DNA of 64,000 nt. Source: Collinsella sp. GTDB taxonomy: Bacteria > Actinomycetota > Coriobacteriia > Coriobacteriales > Coriobacteriaceae. The stretch spans positions 1 to 64,000 of the forward strand of contig JAUMOL010000012.1 in the NCBI GenBank assembly GCA_031295385.1, in the 5' to 3' direction. Positions 15,231 through 22,514 of the stretch are shown here, in pieces; the stretch's first letter is position 1; every line of letters starts with the position of its first letter. The notes under the pieces were generated by a model. It worked only from the letters and a program-made list of their open reading frames with translations. It ran no database searches and was not told the DNA's origin. The translations under genes and the position numbers were made by a program.

Positions 15231-15278
15231 TTGAGCTGCAGCTGCGATTTACTTGCGATGGCGGTTGAGCTGCAGCTG
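15231..15278. repeat. Pair of TTGAGCTGCAGCTG repeats
   Basis: The 14-base sequence TTGAGCTGCAGCTG occurs at 15231-15244 and 15265-15278, 34 bases apart (about three helical turns). Each holds the palindrome AGCTGCAGCT. It could be a double operator for a dimeric regulator acting on nrdG. Confidence 0.55.
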
Positions 15279-15343
15279 AGTATTTATTGGACCTCGAACC
15301 CTATGCTCGATGTTCGCTTCGTTCATTGAGTTACCCTTTGCAT

Positions 15344-15427
15344 GAGGCCGGGACATATCGTCCCGCCCGCAGTTTCGCAGGCCGAAGGCCGAGAATGTTT
15401 GAGGACGGGAAGATATGTCCCGGCCTC
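15344..15427. repeat. Palindrome directly before nrdG
   Basis: Arms 15344-15365 and 15406-15427 are complementary at all but one or two of 22 positions. The second arm ends three bases before the nrdG ribosome site (GGAGAG, 15431-15436), so folding could affect translation or mark an RNA cleavage point. Confidence 0.8.
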
Positions 15428-15442
15428 CCGGGAGAGTTACTT

Positions 15443-16024
15443 ATGAACTACGCGAACATTAAGTATTTCGATATTGCTGATGGTGAAGGCGTTCGTACTT
15501 CTCTGTTTGTGAGCGGGTGCCGTCGTGGGTGCAAGAATTGCTTTAACTCTGTCGCGTGGGACTTTGCTGCGGGCGAGCCGTTCGATCGCGCCGTCGAGGA
15601 TAAGATTATCGAGAGTCTCGATCATCCCTTTATCGATGGCCTGACGATTCTGGGTGGCGAGCCTATGGAGCCCGAGAATCAGGCGGGGCTTGTTGACTTT
15701 ATCGAGCGCGTGCGTGCGGCCTATCCTGCTGGGTCGGGCAAGACCATTTGGTGCTTTACCGGTGACGTGCTCGAGGAGCTTATGCCGGGTGGCCGTCATC
15801 ATACCGAGGTGACGGACCGTATCCTGGCCTGCCTCGACATGTTGGTGGACGGCCCGTTCGTTCAGGATCTGTACGATATCTCGTTGCGCTTTAGGGGCTC
15901 GAGCAATCAGCGCGTGATCGACATGAACGCCACGCGCACTCGTGCTGCACGTGAGGGCGTTGCGCTTTGCGATGCTGTGGAGCTTTGGCGGGACGATCCG
16001 GTCTATTCGACCCATACTATGTAG
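15443..16024 (+). CDS. nrdG: Anaerobic ribonucleotide reductase activating enzyme
   Basis: 193 residues, radical SAM. The CRRGCKNC motif gives the CxxxCxxC that holds the 4Fe-4S cluster; GGEP follows for SAM binding. It abstracts a hydrogen from the NrdD glycine. Full length. ATG 15443 has GGAGAG 6 bases upstream. It likely has some expression of its own given the long gap and structures after nrdD. folE begins 67 bases later. Confidence 0.95.
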   Translation: MNYANIKYFDIADGEGVRTSLFVSGCRRGCKNCFNSVAWDFAAGEPFDRAVEDKIIESLDHPFIDGLTILGGEPMEPENQAGLVDFIERVRAAYPAGSGKTIWCFTGDVLEELMPGGRHHTEVTDRILACLDMLVDGPFVQDLYDISLRFRGSSNQRVIDMNATRTRAAREGVALCDAVELWRDDPVYSTHTM

Positions 16025-16091
16025 CTGGCAGAGGTTGCGTGCCGGCGTGGTACCATAGTGCGAACGCGAAATCGAAAAAAGTGAGGCCCAG

Positions 16092-16649
16092 ATGGTCGAT
16101 CAGGAAAAAGTCGAGACTGCCATTAAGCTGCTGCTTGAAGGTATAGGCGAGGACCCAACTCGTGAGGGCCTGCTGGAGACTCCGGCACGCGTCGCCCGTA
16201 TGTATGGCGAGATTGCCGGCGGTATGGACCAGAGTGCCGAGGAGCACCTGTCCAAAACTTTTGCCGTCGCTTCGAACGATTTGGTTATCGAGCGCGACAT
16301 TACGTTCTACTCGCTGTGCGAGCATCATCTGCTGCCGTTTTATGGTAAGGCTGCGATCGGCTATATCCCTAACGGTCGCGTGGCAGGTCTGTCTAAGCTT
16401 GCCCGCACGGTTGAGGTCTATGCCCGTCGTCTGCAGCTGCAGGAGCAGCTGTGTGCGCAGGTTGCCGATGCCCTCATGGAATATCTTGCTCCCCAAGGGG
16501 CGATTGTGCTGATGGAAGCCGAGCACATGTGCATGACCATGCGCGGCGTGCAAAAGCCCGGCACCAAGACCGTGACGCTCGCTCGTCGCGGCGTCTTTGA
16601 GACCGATCCCGCGCTCGAGGAGCGGTTCTTTAGGATGCTGGGTCGTTAG
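16092..16649 (+). CDS. folE: GTP cyclohydrolase I
   Basis: 185 residues, typical of FolE. Opens GTP to 7,8-dihydroneopterin triphosphate, first step of folate synthesis. Zinc ligands are in CEHHLLPF and in EHMCMTMRGV (Cys, His); DPTREGLLETPARVA is the family N-terminal signature. ATG 16092 follows AGTGAGG. The HD gene starts one base after the stop, and folB follows, so this is a small pterin operon. Confidence 0.97.
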   Translation: MVDQEKVETAIKLLLEGIGEDPTREGLLETPARVARMYGEIAGGMDQSAEEHLSKTFAVASNDLVIERDITFYSLCEHHLLPFYGKAAIGYIPNGRVAGLSKLARTVEVYARRLQLQEQLCAQVADALMEYLAPQGAIVLMEAEHMCMTMRGVQKPGTKTVTLARRGVFETDPALEERFFRMLGR

Positions 16650-16650
16650 C

Positions 16651-17232
16651 ATGAGGGTCGTCAGCGACTTTACATCGAAGACCGATGAGGGGACGTCGCG
16701 TCGCGGTTTTATGGCTTCGGGCCTGGCGCCTTTTGGCGTCATGCCTCGTATCGATTACATCTGTGCCAATGGCCTGTTCCGGCGGCACCTGGGCAACATT
16801 GCACAGTTGGAATCGGGGCGCATCTTTTGCCGCCACGGTATTGACCATCTGCTGGATGTCGCGCGCATTATGTGGATTAAGAATCTCGAGGAACAGCTCG
16901 AATTTGACCGCGAGATCATCTACGCCACGGCACTTCTTCACGATATCGGCAAAGATGAACAGTATGAATCGGGTATATCCCATGATGTTGCAAGCGAACG
17001 CGTCGCTGATGCGATTCTCGGCGGCATGCCCGATGACGTGGCGTTTGAGCCGGCCGATGCCGCAGCCATTAAGACGGCCATTCTGGGCCATCGTAAGCTG
17101 CGCGTGAACAGCCAACCGCTTGAGCGTCTGCTCTATGCAGCCGACAAAGCGTCGCGCGCCTGCTTTGCATGCCCCGCGCGCAATGCTTGCAACTGGAGCG
17201 ATGATAAAAAGAACCTGTCGATTCGCGTGTAG
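16651..17232 (+). CDS. HD-domain protein in the folate operon
   Basis: 193 residues. HGIDHLLDVARIM and LLHDIGKDEQYE supply the HD metal-binding residues of a phosphohydrolase. It begins one base after folE and precedes folB. In the pathway, the triphosphate made by FolE must lose its phosphates before FolB acts, and no Nudix gene is visible, so this protein is a candidate for that missing step; equally it may be an unrelated nucleotidase. A C-terminal Cys cluster (CFACPARNAC) is unusual for a plain HD protein and could bind a metal. ATG 16651 is chosen for coupling; ATG 16741 is an alternative. Confidence 0.75.
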   Translation: MRVVSDFTSKTDEGTSRRGFMASGLAPFGVMPRIDYICANGLFRRHLGNIAQLESGRIFCRHGIDHLLDVARIMWIKNLEEQLEFDREIIYATALLHDIGKDEQYESGISHDVASERVADAILGGMPDDVAFEPADAAAIKTAILGHRKLRVNSQPLERLLYAADKASRACFACPARNACNWSDDKKNLSIRV

Positions 17233-17275
17233 TTATTTTACGCGGTCGGGGTTCTAAACGAAGGAGACGATCGCG

Positions 17276-17761
17276 ATGAGCAACAAGAAACTGCCCGAGA
17301 ATGCAACCAAGACTGAAGGCGCCGAGCTCGCCCGCCGTGGAAGGGGCGAAATATCCACCGCAACGGCGGTTCCCCACGTGAGCTATGACGATCTGCGCCA
17401 TGCCGACCGTATTGTCATTGATGGGCTTGAGGTTTTTGCCAACCATGGCGTGTATCCCGAGGAGAACGCGCTGGGCCAGAAGTTCATCGTGTCCTTGGTG
17501 CTCTATGCCGATCTGCGTGCAGCGGGGGAGCACGATAACCTGGACGCCTCGATTGACTACGGCTCGGTGTGCCACGATGTCGACGGCTATCTGCGCGAAC
17601 ATACGTTTAAGCTCATCGAGGCGGCAGCCGAGGGGACAGCCCAGATGCTGCTGCGGCGTTATCCCTCGCTGCTTGGTGTGCGCATCAAGCTCGATAAGCC
17701 GTGGGCTCCTGTTGGCCTGCCCCTGGCAAGCTGTGGCGTCGAGATCGAGCGCGTGCGCTAG
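17276..17761 (+). CDS. folB: Dihydroneopterin aldolase with N-terminal extension
   Basis: 161 residues, about 40 longer than usual FolB. The core starts at IVIDGLEVFANHGVYPEE, the family signature with the pterin-binding residues, and runs to CGVEIERVR. It converts dihydroneopterin to 6-hydroxymethyl-dihydropterin. The first 40 residues are charged, of low complexity and probably disordered. AGGAGACGATCGCG before ATG 17276 supports this start, so the extension appears real. The next gene is convergent, 6 bases away. Confidence 0.92.
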   Translation: MSNKKLPENATKTEGAELARRGRGEISTATAVPHVSYDDLRHADRIVIDGLEVFANHGVYPEENALGQKFIVSLVLYADLRAAGEHDNLDASIDYGSVCHDVDGYLREHTFKLIEAAAEGTAQMLLRRYPSLLGVRIKLDKPWAPVGLPLASCGVEIERVR

Positions 17762-17767
17762 TCGACG

Positions 17768-18544
17768 CTAGAGCTTGTTGAGGGGTGGCTGCTTGAGCCG
17801 CTGCGACAGAGCTCTATTGTTGGGGCAGTACGTGTCGAGCAGAGCGTGAAACCGCTGATTGTGGCTTGGCTCGAGCAAGTGGACGAGCTCGTGGGCGACA
17901 ACCATGTCGAGACACTCGATGGGATAGGCGGCAAGTTCGCGTGCGATGCGAATGGCTCCGGTCTTGGGCGTGCATGAGCCCCAGCGCGTTTTCATGCTGC
18001 GCACGGAGACGCGGGCCACGGTGACGCCCATTGCGATTTCGTACGCGTGCACAATGTCGCGTAGCGCTGCGGTGACCTCGGATGCATAGAGTTGGTCGAT
18101 GCGGGTCTGGAGTTCTTTGGGCGTTAGACCGTCGAGGGCTGTGCGCTGCTTTGCCTGCGCGCGCTCACTTGGCTCGTCGGTACCCATAAAGCTTGCGAAG
18201 GTGGCCTGCTTGGGCCGCGGCACGGGTGATGCAAAGTTGTGATCGAGTGCGTCCTGTACCGTGATGGGCTTGCCCCAAAGTGCAATGATGGACGAGTGGC
18301 TGAGCGGCTCTCGCGCCGTCGCCTGACGTCGCTCACGCTGGGCAAGTCGGCTGATAATCCAGGCGCTGTTGCGTTTCACAAACGCTTCTATACGCTCGCG
18401 AGTGGCGCTGAGCGGTGCGCTTGCGTGGACCTCGCCGCTCGATGTGACGCGTAGGTTGAAGTTCTTGACGCGCTTTTTGGTAACGACGACGGGGATGGGC
18501 GTCCCATCCGGTCGGGATACGGAAATCGTAAACTGCTGCGTCAA
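17768..18544 (-). CDS. YgjP-like metallopeptidase (DUF45)
   Basis: 258 residues. VVAHELVHLLEPSHNQRF holds the HExxH-type zinc site (HELVH) with a third His downstream, and RWGSCTPKTGAI is the DUF45 signature. Substrate unknown; such proteins sit near restriction or repair genes in some genomes. TTG 18544 is chosen because AAGGA (18551-18555) lies 6 bases upstream; an in-frame TTG at 18607 falls inside a hairpin. It probably follows the dipeptidase gene in one transcript, with a hairpin at 18567-18602 in between. Confidence 0.8.
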   Translation of the reverse strand: MTQQFTISVSRPDGTPIPVVVTKKRVKNFNLRVTSSGEVHASAPLSATRERIEAFVKRNSAWIISRLAQRERRQATAREPLSHSSIIALWGKPITVQDALDHNFASPVPRPKQATFASFMGTDEPSERAQAKQRTALDGLTPKELQTRIDQLYASEVTAALRDIVHAYEIAMGVTVARVSVRSMKTRWGSCTPKTGAIRIARELAAYPIECLDMVVAHELVHLLEPSHNQRFHALLDTYCPNNRALSQRLKQPPLNKL

Positions 18545-18566
18545 AAGCGGTCCTTCAGATTGGGGA

Positions 18567-18602
18567 CGGGCCGGCATGTCGACCGTTCGGCATGCCGGCC
18601 CG
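18567..18602. other. GC-rich hairpin between dipeptidase and DUF45 genes
   Basis: GGGCCGGCATG (18568-18578) pairs with CATGCCGGCCC (18591-18601). There is no T-run on either strand, so it is more likely an RNA processing or stability element than a terminator. Confidence 0.6.
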
Positions 18603-18618
18603 CTCAAGGGATGTGAAA

Positions 18619-19632
18619 TTAATAACGCTCAAAGAAGGCAAGCGCGTTGTCGCTGCAGAGCTTCTGCATCACGGTCTTGCCAAAGTGCTTGGAGAGCATG
18701 TTCTGGAACTCGGGCATCTTGCTGGCGTCGGAGAGGAAAGCGGGCACAGTGGCGCCGTCCCAGTCGCCGCCGAGCGCGATGACGTCCTCGCCGTCCAGGT
18801 CGAGCCAGTGCTCGATATGTGCCGCTAGCTGGTCGAAGGTGACGTCTGCGGCGGTCTTGTCGGTTGCGTCGTTGGAAAGGAACTCGCTGCAGTAGTTGAG
18901 ACCGACGATGCCACCCATGTCGCGAATGGTGCGGAACTGGTCGTCGGTGAGGTTGCGCTTGACGCCGCAAACCGCACGGGAGTTGGAGTGACTGGCGACG
19001 AAGGGGCGCGTGGCGTGGGCGACAACCTCGTCAAAGCACTCATCGTTGAGGTGGGAGACGTCAAGCACCATGCCGGCGTGCTCCATCTGCGTAAGTGCCT
19101 CGATGCCGGCGGCGGTGAGACCGGCGTGGGTATCGTGTCCGCTCGCGAGCGGCCCCTGCGCGTTCCAGCTGAGTGATGACATGAGCACGCCCAGGCTCTT
19201 GAGCACTTCGATCAGCGCGGGGTCCTCGGCAAAGAACGTGGCGTTTTCGATGGTGTGGATGCAAGCGACCTTGCCGTCCTTGAGCGCGGGACGAATGTCT
19301 GCGGCGCTGCGCACGTTGACCATGCGGTCGTGGTTGAGCATTGCCTGGCCGCTCATGTGCGCCATGATCTGCGCCTGGAAGCGCGCGGCGTGGGCGGTGG
19401 GAATCTCGTCGGGGACAAACGTGGCGAAGCACTGCGCCCACGGCGTGTTGCCGATCTTTGCGAGCGAGATGGCGCAGGCGTTGCCCTCGATGAGGTCGAA
19501 ATCTTGCGGATGCGTTTCGTCGCCGGGGAAATAACCGTCGGTGCCGGCGGTAAAGCGCAGGTCGAGATCGAGCGTGGCCCAGCCGATGCGGTCGGCGGTG
19601 TCGCAGTGTAGGTCAAATACGGGATATGCCAT
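18619..19632 (-). CDS. Membrane dipeptidase-like peptidase (M19)
   Basis: 337 residues of the renal dipeptidase family, TIM-barrel, two zinc ions. The N-terminal FDLHCDTADR gives the HxD ligands; VASHSNSRAV, CEWLDLDGEDVIALGGDW-like segments give the later His and Asp region. It cleaves dipeptides, often including D-amino acids. No signal peptide is seen, so it is cytosolic here. ATG 19632 has GGAGGAA (complement of 19635-19641) upstream. The next gene on this strand is the DUF45 peptidase. Confidence 0.9.
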   Translation of the reverse strand: MAYPVFDLHCDTADRIGWATLDLDLRFTAGTDGYFPGDETHPQDFDLIEGNACAISLAKIGNTPWAQCFATFVPDEIPTAHAARFQAQIMAHMSGQAMLNHDRMVNVRSAADIRPALKDGKVACIHTIENATFFAEDPALIEVLKSLGVLMSSLSWNAQGPLASGHDTHAGLTAAGIEALTQMEHAGMVLDVSHLNDECFDEVVAHATRPFVASHSNSRAVCGVKRNLTDDQFRTIRDMGGIVGLNYCSEFLSNDATDKTAADVTFDQLAAHIEHWLDLDGEDVIALGGDWDGATVPAFLSDASKMPEFQNMLSKHFGKTVMQKLCSDNALAFFERY

Positions 19633-19752
19633 GGTTCCTCCGGTTGCAGCGTTTCTTTGCAAACTGTCTTTGAATTGTATGACTAGGGTATAGTTAGCGC
19701 CATATGTTCATGGCGGCCCACGTTGTGCGCCGCCCTTATCACGGAGGTTACC

Positions 19753-20181
19753 ATGTCCAACCAGGGCAAGAAGGTCAAGACTCATTATCGCGGCACGCTC
19801 GACGACGGCACGCAGTTCGATAGCTCCTACGATCGCGGCGAGCCGCTGGAGTTCACCTGCGGCGCCGGTCAGATGATCAAGGGCTTCGACGCCGCTGTTG
19901 TCGACATGCAGGTGGGCGAGAAGAAGACCGTGCACATTCCTGCTGCCGATGCCTACGGCGAGCACAACCCCGAGATGGTTATTACCTTCCCGGCCGAACA
20001 GGTTCCCAACATCGAGCAGATCGAGAAGGGCATGAAGCTTTTCCTGTCCACGCCGAGCGGCATGCCCGTCCCCGCCGTGGTCATCGACGTAACGTCTGAG
20101 GCCGTGACGCTTGACGCCAACCACGAGCTGGCCGGCAAGGACCTCAACTTTGATATCGAGCTCGTTGAGGTCGAGGACTAG
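19753..20181 (+). CDS. SlyD-type FKBP peptidyl-prolyl isomerase
   Basis: 142 residues. An FKBP domain (VKTHYRGTLDDGTQFDSS, then GQMIKGFDAAVVDMQVGEKK) carries an insert-in-flap region (EHNPEMVITFPAEQV) as in SlyD. It catalyses proline isomerisation and acts as a chaperone. E. coli SlyD also hands nickel to hydrogenase through a His/Cys tail; that tail is absent here (it ends ELVEVED). ATG 19753 follows CGGAGG. The UreE-like gene begins 3 bases after the stop, so the pair is co-expressed, which suggests a shared metal-centre role. Confidence 0.92.
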   Translation: MSNQGKKVKTHYRGTLDDGTQFDSSYDRGEPLEFTCGAGQMIKGFDAAVVDMQVGEKKTVHIPAADAYGEHNPEMVITFPAEQVPNIEQIEKGMKLFLSTPSGMPVPAVVIDVTSEAVTLDANHELAGKDLNFDIELVEVED

Positions 20182-20184
20182 GCT

Positions 20185-20763
20185 ATGCCTGTGAATCTGG
20201 TTTCGACAGCGTGTCTCGGAAATCTCAACGACCCGTCCTATGAGCTTTTGCTTCGCCGGGAGCTGGGCGGTGTCTTTGGGGTCGATGAGCTACTACTCGA
20301 TTGGGACCAGGCCGATGCCCGCACATTTGTGGGCGTGACGGAGCTGGGGCGTACGGTCGATATTCGGCTGGGCGCTGCCGATGGCGATCGCCTTGCCGAT
20401 GGCGATGTGCTTGTCATCGACCGTTCGGGCATAGTGCCCGTGGCGGTTGTCGTGCGCCTGCGCAGCGCCGAGGTTTATTTGGTCGAAGTTGACCGCATGG
20501 ACCCGATTGCGCTCGCGCATGCGTGCTGGGAGATCGGCAACATGCATGCGCCGCTCTTCCGGGGCGACTCGGACGAGCATACCGTGCGCATGTATACGCC
20601 GGTGCAGCCTGTTTTGGGCCGCATGCTCCGGGGTGTCGAGGGTGTTCGGCTCTCGGTGGTTACCCGTGAACTCGATGCGGACCGACGCTTTGCATCGAGC
20701 GCGGCGGATGCCGTTGTGAGTATGGCTCCAGACTTTGCGATCGTAAAAAAGGCGCGCGGTTAA
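20185..20763 (+). CDS. UreE-like nickel metallochaperone (orphan)
   Basis: 192 residues. The C-terminal half matches UreE: HACWEIGNMHAPLF is the conserved Ni-binding helix and strand with the dimer-interface His. UreE delivers nickel to urease. The poly-His tail of some UreE proteins is lacking. No ureABC, ureF, ureG or ureD is nearby, and it is coupled to an FKBP of the SlyD type, itself a nickel handling family. Possible clients are a urease elsewhere, a NiFe hydrogenase, or another nickel enzyme. Function is inferred from fold only. Confidence 0.75.
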   Translation: MPVNLVSTACLGNLNDPSYELLLRRELGGVFGVDELLLDWDQADARTFVGVTELGRTVDIRLGAADGDRLADGDVLVIDRSGIVPVAVVVRLRSAEVYLVEVDRMDPIALAHACWEIGNMHAPLFRGDSDEHTVRMYTPVQPVLGRMLRGVEGVRLSVVTRELDADRRFASSAADAVVSMAPDFAIVKKARG

Positions 20764-20773
20764 CGTGCGTATG

Positions 20774-20818
20774 AGTAAGACGGACTTTGAGAGGCAGCTA
20801 TTCAAAGTCCGTCTTACT
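20774..20818. terminator. Perfect 17-base hairpin
   Basis: Arms 20774-20790 and 20802-20818 are perfect complements with an 11-base loop. It stands between the UreE and HAD genes without a T-run, so it may be a weak terminator or a stability element. Confidence 0.6.
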
Positions 20819-20846
20819 GTTGATGAGGTGCTTTGGGGGAAAGCAT

Positions 20847-21644
20847 ATGGGTCTTGAGGGAATCAAGCTGATTGCATGCGATTTGGACGGCACGTTGCTG
20901 CATCCGGGGGAGCACGAGCCGCGTTCCGAGGCCTTTGAGCTCATCGATGAACTGCATCGTCGCGGCATCGTGTTTATGCCGGCGAGCGGTCGTCAATATG
21001 CGAGCTTGCGCTACCTGTTTGCCCCGGTGGCCGATGAGCTCGCCTATGTATGCGAAAACGGAGCCCTAGTGATGAGCGAGGGGCGTGCCGTTGTCAAGCG
21101 TTCCATGGAGCGTGGCCTTGCTATGGATATCGCGAATGCCGTGGTTGCGTATCCCCATGCCGACGTGACCCTTTCGTGTGAGGGACACCTCTACACCATG
21201 AGCGGCAACGATGCGTTCGTCGACCATTTGCGCTATGAGGTCCACTGCGATGTGGCGGTGGTCGACCGTCCCGAGGACATCGACGAGGACGTCATTAAGA
21301 TTGCCTTCCAGACGCCCGAGGTGAATCAGCCGGCGGCGCTGGAGTATTTCGAGCGCCTCTTTAGCGACCGTGTCGACGTGATGACGTCGGGAACCGAATG
21401 GACGGACTTTATCGGCTTTGATTCGGGTAAGGGTTCCGCGCTTGCCGATTACGGTCGTGCCTTGGGTATTTCGCCCGATGAGATGATGGCGTTTGGCGAT
21501 AACGAGAACGACCGCGACATGCTCAACGTAGTGGGCCATCCTTATCTAATGGAGAGCTGCAATCCCTCTATGCGTGGCATCAACGACCGCGTCCGCTATG
21601 TGCACACGGTCGAAGAAGAACTGCGTCGCTTGCTTGCCGAGTAG
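20847..21644 (+). CDS. Cof-type HAD hydrolase
   Basis: 265 residues, HAD superfamily class IIB. ACDLDGTLLHPG is the nucleophile motif (Asp for phosphoenzyme), PASGR motif II, GKGSAL region motif III and FGDNENDRDML motif IV. It dephosphorylates small metabolites, commonly sugar phosphates or flavin intermediates; specificity cannot be read. ATG 20847 has GGGGGAAAG upstream. The convergent Fur gene ends 15 bases away. Confidence 0.9.
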   Translation: MGLEGIKLIACDLDGTLLHPGEHEPRSEAFELIDELHRRGIVFMPASGRQYASLRYLFAPVADELAYVCENGALVMSEGRAVVKRSMERGLAMDIANAVVAYPHADVTLSCEGHLYTMSGNDAFVDHLRYEVHCDVAVVDRPEDIDEDVIKIAFQTPEVNQPAALEYFERLFSDRVDVMTSGTEWTDFIGFDSGKGSALADYGRALGISPDEMMAFGDNENDRDMLNVVGHPYLMESCNPSMRGINDRVRYVHTVEEELRRLLAE

Positions 21645-21659
21645 GCATGTCCCAAACAT

Positions 21660-22040
21660 CTACCGGCAGTCGGGGCAGAGACCCTCGAAGATGGTGTAGT
21701 GCGACGTGACGTGCCAGCCGATTTGCTCGGATGCCTTGGCGTCGAGCTGGGCATCGAAGGGGAGTGGTACGTCGATGACGCGGCTGCACGAGGTGCAGAT
21801 GATATGCGCATGCGGCTCGATCGTGCGATCGAAGCGGCTGCCGCCCGGCGTCTTGATGGAGAGAATCTCGCCGGCGTCGGCCAAGAGATTGAGGTTGCGG
21901 TAGACCGTGCCGCGGCTGATTTTGTCATCCTGCGCGCGCACGACGTTGTAGATTTCGTCGGCGGTGGGATGGTTATAGCTTTGGCGCACGGCGTCAAGAA
22001 CCAGCTTTCGCTGCCTGGTATTCCTTCTTTGCACCGCCAT
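21660..22040 (-). CDS. Fur-family regulator (PerR-like)
   Basis: 126 residues. N-terminal winged helix with GTVYRNLNLLADAGEI; C-terminal dimer domain with HAHIICTSCSRV and a terminal CPDC, so both CxxC pairs for structural zinc are present. Regulatory metal ligands (His and Asp in FDRTIEPHAH) fit PerR or Fur; the two cannot be told apart by eye. ATG 22040. It is the last gene of a minus-strand run and has its own 61-base upstream gap with an AT-rich palindromic sequence (TTAG...CTAA) that could be an autoregulatory site. Confidence 0.88.
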   Translation of the reverse strand: MAVQRRNTRQRKLVLDAVRQSYNHPTADEIYNVVRAQDDKISRGTVYRNLNLLADAGEILSIKTPGGSRFDRTIEPHAHIICTSCSRVIDVPLPFDAQLDAKASEQIGWHVTSHYTIFEGLCPDCR

Positions 22041-22101
22041 GCGCCTCGCCTCTTTTCTATCAACGGTCGTAGGTAAATGATACCGTATTTAGCACACAAT
22101 A

Positions 22102-22512
22102 CTAATAACGAGGCGTGAAACCGTCTTCATTGGCAAGTGGGGCTCGGGCCTGGGCGTCTACGAGGCGAAAACGCGTTCCCATACGCTCGTAGGAGGCATG
22201 AAGCGCCTCGAGATGAGATAGGATATTTGCCGGAGCCCCCTGTATCTCCATCTCGACTGAGCCGTCTTCCATGTTACGCACCCAGCCGGTGAGCGCGCGT
22301 GCCTGCGCGAGGTTGGTGTTGGTAAAGCGAAAGCCAACGCCCTGGACTTGCCCCGCCCAGCGCAGGAAATAGCGCAGGGGAGTGTCTTGAGTGGCCTCGT
22401 CGCTTGCGAGCACAGTAAGCCTGCGGCGCAGCTCGAGCTCGACGTTTGATGGTTTTTGAGGCTCTCGACTGCCGCCGGTGACGCTGGAGAAGAACGTATC
22501 GAAGAGGCCCAT
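22102..22512 (-). CDS. Acylphosphatase-like protein
   Basis: 136 residues. The C-terminal 90 are an acylphosphatase domain: GQVQGVGFRFTN has the catalytic Arg and WVRNMEDGSVEM the catalytic Asn. It hydrolyses acyl phosphates. The first 45 residues are an extra charged segment. ATG 22512 lies two bases after the stop of the Gfo/Idh gene, so they are translated together. Acyl phosphates are made by the Pta/Buk pair at 8724-10847, but no direct link is shown. Confidence 0.88.
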   Translation of the reverse strand: MGLFDTFFSSVTGGSREPQKPSNVELELRRRLTVLASDEATQDTPLRYFLRWAGQVQGVGFRFTNTNLAQARALTGWVRNMEDGSVEMEIQGAPANILSHLEALHASYERMGTRFRLVDAQARAPLANEDGFTPRY

Positions 22513-22514
22513 AG

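Noticed and set aside
15443..16024. RiPP-type radical SAM enzyme
   Set aside because: Short size, CRRGCKNC motif and the neighbouring nrdD identify it as NrdG; no precursor peptide is nearby.
20185..20763. Urease operon
   Set aside because: Only a UreE-like gene is present; no ureA, B, C, D, F or G in the window.
22050..22100. PerR/Fur box before the Fur-family gene
   Set aside because: An AT-rich inverted sequence is present but matches the known 15-base box too poorly to list as a site.
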